The translations under genes were made by a program, and so were the position numbers. Positions 46,954-58,977 of a DNA stretch of 64,000 bases are shown in pieces (the first letter of the stretch is position 1; every line of letters begins with the position of its first letter). Under the pieces are notes generated by a model. That model was not told where the DNA came from and searched no databases. It was given only the letters and a program-made list of their open reading frames with translations. The DNA comes from Lithobates sylvaticus (taxonomy: Eukaryota > Chordata > Amphibia > Anura > Ranidae), in contig CM053033.1 of the NCBI GenBank assembly GCA_028564925.1, positions 205,712,107-205,776,106 of the forward strand. The letters are read 5' to 3'.

Positions 46954-47264
46954 CCTGCTGCATAAAGTATAAGTTTATGGCCCTAGTCTTCAACACAGAT
47001 GGCACATAATACATAGAAGATCATTTAAGAGCATGTTGGGCATTGGGCAAAAGACATCCGTACGTTTTTTTTTTGTTTTTGTTCCAAAAGGCGTAGATAT
47101 GTCTGTACTAGTTTATGAAATTTAATATGCAGCTTTGCAAATCCGACTACCGTCATGGAAATAATCAACCACATGAATGGTGCATTGGTAGGACTATTAT
47201 GTAAGGACAAGCTAGAAATGATTGACCTTGCTCGTATTTGTGGATATCCCTGTGTAGAAAGCAA

Positions 47265-48600
47265 CACAGCCTATCCCTGGACTGTGATGTGTCTAATACC
47301 TGTATGTGGCCCACTGTCTCTATCATCCCGGCAGGTCATGTCTCATGTCAGGTTTTTATCATCCCATCCCTAGTCTTTGATGTCTCTATCATCTACCATC
47401 TTATCCTTGACCTATGGTTTCTCTATCAGCCTGCATTAAGTTAGTGCTGTCTATGTTATCCTCTCTTGAGCTCCATCATACTATCCCTGGTCTTGTTTGT
47501 ATTATCTTGCTCCTTGGCCTGTGTTGTCTCTAGCATTCTAATGCACTATTCTCCACACACACGTTCCTGTAGAGATGGCTATGTATGTAAGTGGGTGCTG
47601 GAGCGACCACCGGCTGGAACCGTAAATAATCAGAGCACGAAGACATCATCAGCAGTCCATGGATTTCCAGAATGGGTCAAAAACTTTATTTAGCAATCAC
47701 ATTGTTACAGCAGAAGCAACGTTTTGGAGCCTCGCAGGACCCCTTCATCAGGCATGTGACTAATGCCTAATGAAGTGGTCCCGCAATAAACATTGCTTCT
47801 GCTGTAACAATGGATCCATTGTGAGCAGGTGACGTCTCTAGCATTCTGTCTCTGGTCCTTGACATCTCTTTCACCGGTCTGCTGTCCCCATCATCTGAAC
47901 TTTGGTCCTGTTCTTCTTTCCTCCTGTCATCCTTCATCTTAGCCTTGGTATCAGATGTCTTTATCACCTTCTCTTTGGTTGGTCCTGTCTTTCATTCTCT
48001 TTCTAGTCTGTGATTTCTCTATAATCCTGCTTTTGATCTGTTACATCCATTACCTATCTTTGGTCCGTGTTGTCTCTTGCATCTTGTCTCTGGTCTATGA
48101 TGTCTCTATCATTGCTTTGGGTCTATTGTCTCCATTGCATTTGATCTGTTGTATCCATCATCTTGTCCTTGGTCTGTTGTCTTATTCATTCTGTCCCTAG
48201 TCCGTGGTGCCTCTTTCGTTTACCCCCTTATATCTGTGGTGTCAGTTATTTTGGTTTCATCAGATATCTCTATAACACTGGTCTATGACATCTCCGTTAT
48301 CTTATCCCTGATGATATATCATCATCTTTTCTTTGGATTCTGATATCTTCATCATCCTGTCCTTTGGTTGGTTGGTTTGTTGTCTCCAGGATCTTTTACA
48401 TAGTCTGTGATGTCACTATAACCTTGTCTTTGGTCTGTTGTCTCTGTCATCCTGTTTCTGTTCTTCAATGTCTCTATCATCTTGTCCTATGTTGTCTGTA
48501 TCATTACTTCTTGTAGGAATTGTCTACATCTACCTGTCCCTAGTCTATCTTTCTAACACTTTGCCACTGTTTTGTAATATCTGCCACCCTATCTCTAGTC
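47265..48600. repeat. Degenerate minisatellite, roughly 30-40-bp unit
   Basis: Phrases such as ctctatcatcctgtccctgg, tctggtctatgatgtctcta and ttggtctgttgtctc recur throughout, strongly pyrimidine-biased on this strand. Plus-strand frames of 60-80 codons are products of the repeat. Confidence 0.8.
47545..47830. mobile_element. Insert in the minisatellite flanked by a 13-bp repeat
   Basis: tctctagcattct stands on both sides (about 47527 and 47833). Inside, acattgttacagcagaagca and tgcttctgctgtaacaatg form a hairpin around gcaacgttttggagcctcgc. Unclassified. Confidence 0.55.
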
Positions 48601-48604
48601 TTGA

Positions 48605-49008
48605 GCTGGCCATGCACCAGTAGAATTTAATTTTAAATTTTCATTTTCAGAACGTTCGTTCAATTCTATAATGGTTAGTGGGGTCAAATCGACAATCATT
48701 TTCAGCTGTAGTGATGAGTAAATTTGAAGGAACGGGATTAAAAAATTTTCTCAAACAGACGAAATTCTGTGCATATGGTTTGCATTTGGGAAAGGTCGTT
48801 TGTATCGTAATGCACATATGTTGGACGCAAAAGAAACCTGTTTAATGCATATGGAATTCCATTCATGAAGCAGGACTGGATGAAATTTTAAGGGCTTTTG
48901 AATAAAATTACTTGACTTGATTGCAAGATCAAATGCTCTGAAGGACAATTCTTCAGAATTTTAATATGAACTTTTAAACAAAACTCTACTGGTGTGTGGC
49001 CAGCTTTT
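48605..49008. mobile_element. MITE with agctggccatgcaccagtag ends
   Basis: The left end agctggccatgcaccagtag mirrors the right end ctactggtgtgtggccagct (near 49006). The interior is related to 27360-27790. Confidence 0.72.
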
Positions 49009-49136
49009 GCCCTTTATGTCAATCTGTTTGATCCGTGGTCTCCATTATTCTCCCTTTGTGATGACCATCATCCTCTCTGCATTTCTTGATATATTAGTTG
49101 TCCCATACAAAAACGGGTCTAGCTTAAGAACTCTTA

Positions 49137-49513
49137 TGCCGCGTACACACGGTCGGAATTTCCGATGGAAACAGTCCGATGGGAGCTTTTCATCGGATTT
49201 TCCGACCGTGTGTATGCCCATCAGTCTTTTTCTGTCGGACTTTGGATTGAGAACCTGTTCTTAATTTTTCCGACGGAAAACCTTTCTATCGGATTTTCCG
49301 ATCGTGTGTATTCCAATTCCGACGCATGCTCAGAAGCATTAAACTTCCCTTTTATAGTGCAGTCGAACGTTTTTTAAGGCGTGGTGTTATTGACCATCGG
49401 AATTTGGTGTGACCGTGTGTAGGCAAGACAGTTTGATCGAAATTCCGTCGGAACTCCGACGGGAAAACCATCAGAGCTTTTTCGACGAGAATTCTGACCG
49501 TGTGTACGCGGCA
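49137..49513. mobile_element. TTA-flanked MITE of the gtacacac family
   Basis: Ends tgccgcgtacacacggtcgg / ctgaccgtgtgtacgcggca, TTA at 49134-49136 and 49514-49516. Confidence 0.9.
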
Positions 49514-49516
49514 TTA

Positions 49517-50030
49517 CTGTTGCTCACAGCAGCCATATTCCTCCCTTTTATTCTACAAAACTGCACTGGAAACATGAAAAGGGAGAAACTTCTTGACTTC
49601 TATGGGCTACAAGAACAGTTATTTCTATTTTATACCTAAGGATCATATACCCCTGATATCCCGTCTCCTTAACATTTATAAAATACTCATCCTTCCACTC
49701 TTCAGTCCAGCAGCAATAACCCTGCCACCCCCTGTGTCCTGAATCCTCTGACAAAACTGCTCTGTGGCCACTTAAAGCGAGCCTGTCTATCCTACCATGG
49801 ATAAACCGATCACTGCATGCAGCCCCCTCCTCTGTACATAGCATGGGGTACTCTGTGTGCTGTGAGTAATGACTGTCTGTACATTGTGCTAAGTATTAGC
49901 TAGCACACCCCCACGTGGGGGGTTCATTCAGAATGTAGGGAGGACCATACACAGTCTAAAGAGTCTACACAGCACCTATATAGACACACATCATAGTCCC
50001 ATATGAAATATAAGGACTGACGTGGAATAC
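49517..50030. other. No gene recognised
   Basis: Unique-looking sequence; no domain or repeat seen. Confidence 0.4.
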
Positions 50031-50035
50031 ACATT

Positions 50036-50145
50036 ATATAGAAAGTAGCAATGATCTGTATATCTATATATATTGATACAGTGACTACCTGTATACAGAT
50101 AAGCAGTCGAGTATATCATGTGGAGGTGTATATGACACTTTTTAT
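50036..50145. repeat. Segment duplicated at 60171-60306
   Basis: It shares atatagaaagtagcaatgat, ctgtatacagataagcagtc and tcatgtggaggtgtatatga with the later copy, which carries a longer TA run. Confidence 0.85.
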
Positions 50146-50408
50146 GAGGATGGGATTTATTATATAACCCCCCGGGGGGAGGGAAATTCACTAAATATGT
50201 CATTTAGCGGACCCCACATATTTCCCTTGGAACGTGTTTTGGGGCCCCTTTCTGTAACCCTGCGTAAAATCTTGTGATCTGCCTGTAACTTGTGGTCTTA
50301 CTAACCCTGTATACGGGACAAATGGATGTACGTCAGATAATAAAATGATTTATCTACTCAACTCTGTGGCTGACTTTTTCGTTTATCTAATCATCGGAAG
50401 TGTAAACC

Positions 50409-51044
50409 TTAAAGTGGATGTAAACCCAATGTCATCCTTTCTAAACTACTGCCATAGGGGTTATCTAGAAGGATATACACGCCTCCTGCATGTATCTTTA
50501 CCTGTCAAATGTCTCCCCTCTGTCTGTTATGAGACCCGAAAAACGGCAGATTCTGTGGGTGGGTCTGTTGTCTGGAGCCGTGATGTCAGTAGACTCCCCG
50601 CCTACCTCTACACGCCCCTTGTCAATATGCATTTTCTCCTGTGTATTTCTTACACTGAACTTCTGCTATGATCTCTAACATCCATTGAAAAGACAGGAAA
50701 GTAACCACATGACTTCAGCATGCCCAATTATGCTGAGGTGTGGAACATCCAATCCTGGCAGAGCAGCAGAAGATAGGAGTGGGAGGTAAGTAAAAAATAA
50801 TGCATGTCTCTTAGGCTAGTGCACGAGATATGTAAATCACCTGTCACTCACAGCAAGGGGGAGGATTTGACAAAGTTTTTCTCAGTTTGTCAAGATTTAT
50901 CTCACTGAACAATAAAAGAGGATTGCTCAGAGATGGATTAACTCTTTGTGGCAAGACTGGGCTCAAATGATAGGAAATCTTATACTCTATATTATGACAT
51001 CAAAAAAAATAAATAAAAAAATGTTGGGTTTACATCCACTTTAA
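50409..51044. mobile_element. TTAA-flanked MITE, ttaaagtggatgtaaaccc ends
   Basis: Perfect inverted ends ttaaagtggatgtaaaccca / tgggtttacatccactttaa. Non-coding interior. Confidence 0.9.
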
Positions 51045-51362
51045 CAATAAATTTCTCTTATTTGCTCCATTTTAGACCGTTTAATATACCATTGGAAGCA
51101 TCTGATGTATCTGTTTCATAATGGAAAAAAATACCTGTTCATTTTGTGAAGATCAGAGCTGTCCTGTGTTCTTTTCACACTTCCTATGTTATCTCAAACA
51201 GCCCTTCTAGTTCATATCATGGACTACAGAATGATTAGCGTTTATGTTGTAGAGATCTGACGGTTGGAGTGGTTAAGTAGTTTAGCAAACAAAGAAAACA
51301 CTGGGCAGGGCTGACACCACCCAGTCCACAATATGTTGTGTGTTGTCAGTCCACAACAGGAC

Positions 51363-52136
51363 TTAAAGACTAAGTTCACCTTTTGGGAAAAAATAATAAA
51401 TGCATATATTTGTGCAGGAAAAAAAAATGTGCATTTATTATTTTTCCCCGCAGGAGCCTGCAAAGCATTGAACCTTTGATCAGTGGATCAGGGGTGCAAT
51501 GGCAGGATCCTGCCAGTGCTGGGACAAGATCATCCAGTGCCCAGGGCAGAGATACCAAACTGCGCCCCCCTTTCATTATGTGCAAGCTTTTGAGGAGGAA
51601 GGGGAGAGAGAGCACAGCCCACCCCTCCTCCCAGCTCTTTCTTCCTTTCCTTGCTGCTTCCAGTGCTGGACTGACAGAAGTAGTGATACCACTGTCACTA
51701 CTCCTGTCAGCCTTATAGTAGAAAGAACTGCCCCCCATCCCTACAATACACACTGCGCCCAGGGCAGCCAACCCTTCTGCCCACCCCTTGTCCAGACCAT
51801 GGATCCTGCAGACAAGCACTGCAGCTTTTAGCCCATACCTCCGATAAAGGCTCACGGTTTACAAGCTGCAGGGCTTGTGAATGAATTACGAGAGAGCTCA
51901 TCAGAGCCCTCGCAGTCCATTGAGAACTACAAGTCGTCTGCTGCAATGGATGATGGTACTTGTAGTTCTCTCATTCACAGACCACTTTGAATGAATTATG
52001 CAGCCGTGTGGGCGGTCACAAAACTGGGACACCAGAGAAGATCCGTGCAGGGGGCAGGTCTGGAGAATGTTACACGTTACATCCGAATTATGGGTGTAAT
52101 GTGTAACATTCTCTGAAAGGTGAACCTATCCTTTAA
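51363..52136. mobile_element. TTAA-flanked MITE, aagttcaccttttggg end
   Basis: Left ttaaagactaagttcacctt, right gaaaggtgaacctatccttt. It contains the inverted blocks ttgagaactacaagtcgtct / gtacttgtagttctctcatt. Frames of up to 159 codons on the minus strand show no domain. Confidence 0.78.
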
Positions 52137-52737
52137 GCTGGATTTTTTTTTCATTCACCCCCTAAAAAAAAATCTAACAGGCCATGTGCTCACTCTCTTG
52201 CCTCACGCTGAGGCCTGAGGTGGTGATGCTGGGTGGAGCTCTGCTGTTAGGCTCAATAGCCTGGTTTGGGGCCTAACGTGCTGAAGTCATCCTGAAGCTG
52301 TCCTGCCTGGTCTGGAGGAACCTGTGCCAAGGAGGAGGCCCCCTTGCTGGAGAGAGCCAGGAGGAAGGCTGGTCACGCAGAAGGGCCTGGAGACTCGCTT
52401 GGAGGACGTGCTGAAATTTGGGAATGTGCTTACAGCTTTGCCAGGTCAGTTTTAAAGGTTCTGACACTGTGAAGCTGGACATTGATCTGGATAAAGAGAG
52501 TTTGTAAGTGATCTGCTACGGTATCTGGGACCCCTAACTCTCACCTCCTTAACCGTTCTGCAATAAAACTTTAAAGTGACTGGCACCCAATATTCCTTCT
52601 CAGTCCCCCATTTTAGCCAAAGACTTAGCCCTGGGGTGAAATGCTAATCTGCCCTGTTTCTGGAGGTGCTATCCTGCCTTTGGGGTGTCAGAGGGGTGCT
52701 ACAAGTGATTAAAGTGACACTAAAGGTATTTTTTTTT

Positions 52738-53935
52738 TTAACCACTTGCCTACCAGGCACGAACACCCCCTTCCTGACCAAGCCATTTTTCAGCTTTCAG
52801 CGCTGTCGCATTTTGAATGACAATTGCGCAGTCATGCAACGATGTACCCAAATAACATTTTTTTTTTTTTTTTTTCCCCACAAATAGAGATTTATTTTGG
52901 TGGTATTTGATCACCTCTGCGTTTTTTATTTCTTGCACTATAAACAAAAGAAGAGGGACAAGTTTGAAAAAACGCAATATTTTTTACTTTTTACTATAAT
53001 ACATATCCATTTTTTTTTTTTTTTTAAACAAATTTTTTCCTCAGTTTAGGCCGATATGTATTCTTCTACATATTTTTGGTAAAAATAAATCGCAATAAGC
53101 GTATACAGGCATACCCCACTTTTAAGTACACAATGGGGTTTATTTACTAAAGCTACAAAGTGCAAAATCAGGCTCACTTCTGCATAGAAACCAATGAGCT
53201 TCTAACCCCGCTTGTTCAATTAAGCTTTGGTAATAAAACCTGGAAGCTCATTGGTTTCTATGCAGAAGTGAGCCTGATTTTGCACTTTCCAGCTTTAGTA
53301 AATAAACCCCATTGTGTACTTAAAAGTGGGGTATGCCTGTATTGATTGGTTTGCGCAAAAGTTATAGTGCCTACAAAATAGGGGATAGATTTATTGCATT
53401 TTTATTATTTTTTTTTTACTAGTAATGGCGGCAATCTGCGATTTTTATCATGACTGCGATATTGCGGCGGACATATATCGGACACTTTTGACACATTTTT
53501 GGGTCCATTTACATTTATACAGCGATCCGTGCTATAAAAATGCACTGATTACTGTATAAATGTGAAACACTAGGGGGTGATCAAGGGGTTAATACGTTCC
53601 CTATGGGAGTGATTCTAACTGTGGGGGGAGGGGACTGACTGGGGGAGGAGACCGATCAGTGTCCCTATGTACAAGGCACACACCATCGGTCTCTTCTCCT
53701 CTGACAGGACGTGGATCTGTGTGTTTACACACACAGATCCATGTCCTGCTCTGTTACTGGGCAATCGCGGGTGCCCGGCGGACATCGCGGCCGCCGGGCA
53801 CGCGCATCGGGTCCCCAGCGGCGCGCACACGCCCCCTAGTGGCCGCAAAGTTAGTGCCGTCATATGACGGCGGCCCGGAACAACAGATGTTTCTTGCCGC
53901 CGTCATATGACTGTGGGCAGTCCCAAAGTGGTTAA
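52738..53935. mobile_element. TTAA-flanked ranid repeat, copy 2 (reverse of copy 1)
   Basis: Ends ttaaccacttgcctaccagg / cagtcccaaagtggttaa. Interior blocks ggtggtatttgatcacctct and gcggacatatatcggacact run in the opposite sense to the copy at 2491. Confidence 0.88.
53106..53339. mobile_element. TA-flanked 234-bp foldback MITE
   Basis: Ends caggcataccccacttttaa / ttaaaagtggggtatgcctg are perfect and lie between TA (53104-53105 and 53340-53341). Nearly the whole element pairs with itself. Related to 39856. Confidence 0.93.
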
Positions 53936-54563
53936 ATAACAAACATATCATATTTACCTCCACTGTGCAGCTCGTTTTTCACACAGTGGCCCCAATTCTG
54001 GTCTTCTGGGTTACCTCGGCGGCTCCTCCCCGCATGAGATAACCCCCTGGGAGAAGCGCTCTCCCGAGGGGTTACCTTGCGGGCAGGTGCGCTCCCGAGT
54101 CTAGCATTCGGCGTCCATAGACGCCAAATGCAGGACTCGGCCCCGCCCTCCCTGCAGCCGCGTCATGGGATCTGATTGACAGCAGCGGGAGCCAATGGCT
54201 GTGCTGCTATCAATCTATCCAATCAACAGCAGAGAACCTCCTAGCAGAGAGAAGGTGCATCCCCGTGGGACAAGTTCGAGGGTAAGTAAAACGGGGGGGG
54301 GGGGGGGGGGCTGGGGGCCGGTCACTGGCAGGTGGATGCATTAAGGTGAAAAAACACGAAAGTTTGCAACCCCTTTAAATCAGCTGACGGAAGTGCTTGA
54401 AAAACTCAGGGTTTAATGTCACCTGCATCAGCCAGGATCCCAGTCCTTCGATCTTCAGCACTGGAATGTATCACTTCTAGCAGAGCCTATGTTCCAGCCT
54501 GATAATGTGGGTATTGGTCCTGCACTGAAACAAGAGGGTGGGGGGGCAATAATTAGTTCAGCT

Positions 54564-54900
54564 TTAAAGTGGCTGTAAACCTATTTTTTTCTAAAATATA
54601 AAACATGTTATACTTACCTGCTCTTTACAATGGTTTTGCACAGAGCAAACCCCGAACCTCCTCTTCTGGCCCCCCCGTCGGCACTCCCCACTCCACCTTT
54701 TCTCTCAGTGCCCTCTTAGCAAGCCGCTTGCTATGGGGGCACTCATAGACACACATAGCGCAGGTGGATGCCACCCACCACTCCCACCTGACAGGATTTG
54801 ATTCACAGCAACAGGAACCAATGGCTCCCATTGCTATCAGCAAAGCCTGTGAGGCCAGGAAAAGAGGAGAAGAGCTGCTGCAGATGGGACAGCACTATAT
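54564..54900. mobile_element. TTAA-type MITE, left part
   Basis: It begins ttaaagtggctgtaaaccta, and its interior (aaaacatgttatacttacct, aatggttttgcacagagca) is the reverse complement of 39690-39770. The right end was not located. Confidence 0.6.
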
Positions 54901-54960
54901 AGAGAGAAGAGTCAGCTAGGTGTTTAGCAAGAGAGGCTATGGGGGGGAACTGCTATTTGA

Positions 54961-55194
54961 GGCTGGGTTCACACTTATGTGAATTGGATGCGGGTTTACA
55001 TTTCACATAGCAGGAGACTGTGACCGGTTCTCTATGGAGCCAATTCACATATCTCTGCAGCAGCTCCAGTGAGCATTGCACAGGAGTTCTGTGCATCTTT
55101 TGGTCCGTCAGATTCAGGTCTGCATTCCGACCAAAATTCGGGCTTAAATCGGACCTGAAATGGTTAATGGAGACGCACCGGACTCCTGCTGTGA
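54961..55194. mobile_element. Left part of a ggctgggttcacac MITE running into the purine tract
   Basis: It starts ggctgggttcacacttatgt. The expected right terminus is missing where the purine tract begins (ctgctgtgaaaggaaagaaa). Confidence 0.5.
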
Positions 55195-57196
55195 AAGGAA
55201 AGAAAGAGAAAGAAGGATGGAGGGAGGAAGAGAAAGAAAGAAAGAAAAAGAGGGATGGAGGGAGGGAGAAAGAATGAGGAACAGAGGGAGAGAGAGGGAG
55301 AGGGAGAGGGAGAGGGAGAGAGAGAAGGAGAGAGAGAGGGAGAGAGGGAAATAAAAAAAGAAAGAAAATGGGGATGGAGGGAGGGGGGGAAAGGGATGGA
55401 GGGAGAAAGAAAGAAAGGGGGATGGAGGGGGAGAGAAAGAAAGAGGGATGGAGGGGGAGAGAAAGAAAGAGGGATGGAGGGGGAGAGAAAGAAAGAAGGA
55501 TGGAGGGGGAGAGAAAGAAAAAGGGATGGGGGTAGAGAAAGAAAAAGGGATGGGGGGGGGGGGAGAAAGAAAAAGGGATGGGGGGGGGGGAGAGAAAGAA
55601 AAAGGGATGGAGGGCGAGAGAAAGAAAGAAAGGGGGATGGAGGGGGAGAGAAAGAAAGAAAGAAAAAAAGAGGGATGGATGGGGAGAGAAAGAAAGAGGG
55701 ATGGAGGGGGAGAGAAAGAAAGAAAGAGGGATGGAGGGGGAGAGAAAGAAACAAAGGGGGGTGGAGGGTAAGAGAAAGAAACAAAGAAAGGGGGATGGAA
55801 GGGGAGAGAAAGAAAGAAATAAGGATGGAGGTGGAGAGAAAGAAAGAAAGAGGGATGGAGGGGGAGAGAAAGAAAAAAAAAGGGATGAAGGGGGAGAGAG
55901 AGAAAGAAAGAGGAGTGGAGGGGGGAAGAAAGAAAGAGGGATAGAGGGTGGAGGGGGAAAGAAAGAGGGGTGGAGGGGGAGAGAAAGAAAGAGGGATGGA
56001 GGGGGAGAGAAAGAAAGAAATTAAGAAAGAAAGAAAGAAAGAAAGAAAGAGGGATGGAGGGGAGAGAGAAAGGGAAAGGGGGAGAAAAAAAAAGAGGGAT
56101 GAAAGAAAAAAAAAAAGGAGGAGAAGAAAAAGAAAAAAAAAAAAGAAAAAAAAAAGAAAAGAAAGGGGAAAAAAAAAAGAAAAAAGAGTAGAAAAGAGAA
56201 GAAAAAAGGAAGGAAAAAGAAAGAAATAAAAAAAGAAAAAAGGAGAAAAAAAAGAAAAAAAGAAAAAGAAGAAAAAGAAAAAAAAAAAGAAAAAGGAAGA
56301 AGAAAAAAGAAAAAAAAGAAAGAGGTATAAAAAAAAAAAGAAAAAAAAAAAAGAAAAAAAAAAAAAAAGAAAGAAAAAAAAAGAAAGAAAAGAAAAAAAA
56401 AGAGAGAAAAAAAGAAGAAAAAAAAAAGAAAGAAAAAAAAAAAAAAGGGAAAAAAAAAAAAGGGAAAGAAAGAAAAAAAAGATAAAGAAAAAGAGGAAAA
56501 AGAAAAAATAGAAAGAAAAAAAAAAAAGAAAAAAAGAAAAGAAAAAGAAAACGGGGGGAAAAAAAAAAGAGAAAGAAGAAAAAAAGAAAGAAAAAGAAAA
56601 AAAAGAAAAGGAAGTGAAAAAAAAAAAAAGGAAGAAAAAAAAAGAAAAAAGAAAGAAAAAAAAGAAAGAAAGAAAAAAGGAAAAAGAAAAAAAAAAAGAA
56701 AAAGAAGAAAGAAGAAGAAAAAAAGAGGGAAAAGAAGGGGGGAGGGGGAAAGAAAAAGGAAAAAAAAAAAAAAAAGAAGGGTGAGAGGGGGAGAGAAAGA
56801 AAGAAAGAGGGATGGAGGGGGAGAGAAAGAAAGAAAGAAATTAAGAAAGAAAGAAAGAAAGAAAGAGGGATGGAGGGGGAGAGAAAGAAAGAAAGAAATT
56901 AAGAAAGAAAGAAAGAAAGAAAGAGGGATGGAGGGGGAGAGAAAGAAAGAGGGATGGAGGGGGAGAGAAAGAAAGAAAGAAAGAAAGAGGGATGGAGGGG
57001 GAGAGAAAGAAAGAAAGAGTGATGGAGGGGAGAGAAAGAAAGAAAGAGGGATGGAGGGTAAGAGAAAGAAACACAGGGGGATGGAAGGGGAGAGAAAGAA
57101 AGAAATAAGGATGGAGGTGGAGAGAAAGAAAGAAAGAGGGATGGAGGGGGAGAGAAAGAAAGAGGGATGGAGGGGAGAGAGAGAGAAAGAAAGAAA

Positions 57197-57256
<60 letters not shown>

Positions 57257-57458
57257 AAAAGAGGGATGGCAGGAGAAAGAAAAATGAAGGGAGGGAGAGA
57301 GAAAGATTTATGGAGAGATGGAAAGAGAAAGAAATAAAGGGAGGGAGGCAGATAGAAAGAAAGAGACAAGGAAGGAAAGAGAGAGAAAGAAAGGAAGGAA
57401 GAAAAAGAGAAGGAAAGAAAGAAAGCGGGACTGGGGAGGGAGAAAAAGAGAGTGGGGG
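55195..57458. repeat. 2.3-kb polypurine tract
   Basis: Almost entirely A and G on this strand. Three zones: gagagaaagaaagagggatg + gaggggga units (55200-56090), an A-rich zone with gaaaaa runs (56100-56770), then the units again with pure gaaa runs (56770-57458). Frames of over 200 codons on both strands come only from the repeat. Confidence 0.97.
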
Positions 57459-58281
57459 GTGGCATCTATTTTATGGGGGATCGGACCTCCTGGCCCTGCC
57501 CGGGACGCGGTCAGACCGGGGTTCTATGCCCTAGGTTGGGGCTCCTCCTGTGTTTCTATGGTCAGTCTGGTTTTCTGTAGCGCCAACATTATTATTACCT
57601 ACAACAGGAGAAGGCAATCTCAATGCTCTGCAGCTGCGTTGATACTACAAATCCCATCATGGCTCTGCTTTTGGGAATCATGCCTGTGGCTCTTGGAGTC
57701 TTGCAATGCCTTATGGGACTTGTAGTTCCACAGCAGCTACAGTGCTGAATCTGCCTACGGCTGACCTACAATGCACCAGGCAGGGCAGCAAAGGGGAACA
57801 GAGCAGCCCTCCCCTATTCTCCATCCCTCAGACGTCCCTACAAAGCACAGCTCATTGTATTCTCTAACCTTTCCTCTTATGGATACCTTTTGTGTGTTCT
57901 CAGGTGTAACACGGCAATAAAACATTTCATACAACAAAGAGAGTCAGGAGATAACACACAATGGACGGAACTAAATGCAAATGTGAGGTGTGTTAGATGC
58001 AAATCTGCTGCCAGGTCTGACCAACAATACCCCCTCCCCCCACTGAGGAGTATGGATGGACTGCTCCACGTACAGCACGTGCACCTGACCACACTAAGCC
58101 CTGCCCCCTGGTGGCAGCCCTGTGCTCTGATTGATCCAGCTGCCTGACACTCAGCCAGCCCTCTCAAACCCGGAAGCGGTAGTCCATTAGCAGGCTGGGG
58201 ATGCTGGGAGAGGTAATTGGCTGTATGTGGAGCTGTGTGTGCAGGGATAGGCTGGTGGTGGATGGAGAGGTGCAGGTTTTA
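57459..58281. other. No gene recognised
   Basis: It contains an inverted pair actacaaatcccatcatgg / ccttatgggacttgtagttc (57645-57728), probably from an old MITE. Otherwise unplaced. Confidence 0.45.
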
Positions 58282-58419
58282 GGCTGGATTCACACCTATG
58301 CATTTTTAGTGCTTTTTGCAGATTTGCACTACAGAACGCGTTCCATAGGAAACCATGTTAAATGGGCTGTAGTGCAAATCTGCAAAATGCTCTAAAAATG
58401 CATAGGTGTGAATCCAGCC
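58282..58419. mobile_element. 138-bp TTA-flanked hairpin MITE, ggctggattcacac ends
   Basis: Perfect ends ggctggattcacacctatgc / gcataggtgtgaatccagcc with TTA at 58279-58281 and 58420-58422. The whole element folds back on itself. Confidence 0.92.
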
Positions 58420-58977
58420 TTAGGAAGAAGTGTAAGTCCGCCATGATTTCCAGGACGGTCCCAGGTTCTCATTGCTTGCTCCAGGAAATGGCTTCTTCTT
58501 TTTGGCTTTCCCTCCCCCACTCTTCATTTGAGTTTATTTACCAATAGGGGACGAGGCTGGTTGCTTAGCGAAGTGAGTGTTTTTAGTTTAGTAAATAAGA
58601 GGAAGTTGTGTTCACTTCTATGTGCAAGCAAGTGTCCCTTTATTTATTCCCCTCCACACATGATTTGGGTATTCAGAGTGAACACAGTGTCATCTTTGCC
58701 AGCTGAACAGTCCCTCCTCCTGCAATAAAACAGCCGTAACATCTTGGCGCCAGCCGTACGCAAATATGCGGCCTCTCAGTGGGTGGGCCTTGGCGCCAAG
58801 CGCCCACATATTTGCGTGCATTAGTGCAAATACAGCTATGCTGAGAGTGCGTGCCCAGCACGCTCCTGGCACAGACCAGCGGCTAACAGAAAGCTCCCGA
58901 TCACTGCTTTTTGATCATGTGACAGTCAATCAACATGGTCACATGATCATAGACCCCCGCCTCCCAGCATCCTAAAC
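58420..58977. other. No gene recognised
   Basis: It includes the inverted pair ttggcgccagccgtacgcaa + atatgcgg / cacatatttgcgtgca near 58742-58820. No coding match. Confidence 0.4.

Larger units (their letters stand above)
52709..54378. mobile_element. Outer TTAA-type MITE of a three-level nest
   Basis: Left end ttaaagtgacactaaaggta, right end gtttgcaacccctttaa. Its left arm is only about 30 bp before the inner TTAA element begins. Confidence 0.65.

Noticed and set aside
51376-51855. 159-codon minus-strand frame
   Set aside because: It lies wholly inside the TTAA-flanked MITE at 51363-52136 and has no recognisable motif.
55164-57465. Long open frames (up to 229 codons) on both strands in the purine tract
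   Set aside because: They are a consequence of a repeat with almost no T on one strand. The peptides are low-complexity Glu/Lys/Arg/Gly or Phe/Leu/Ser/Pro.
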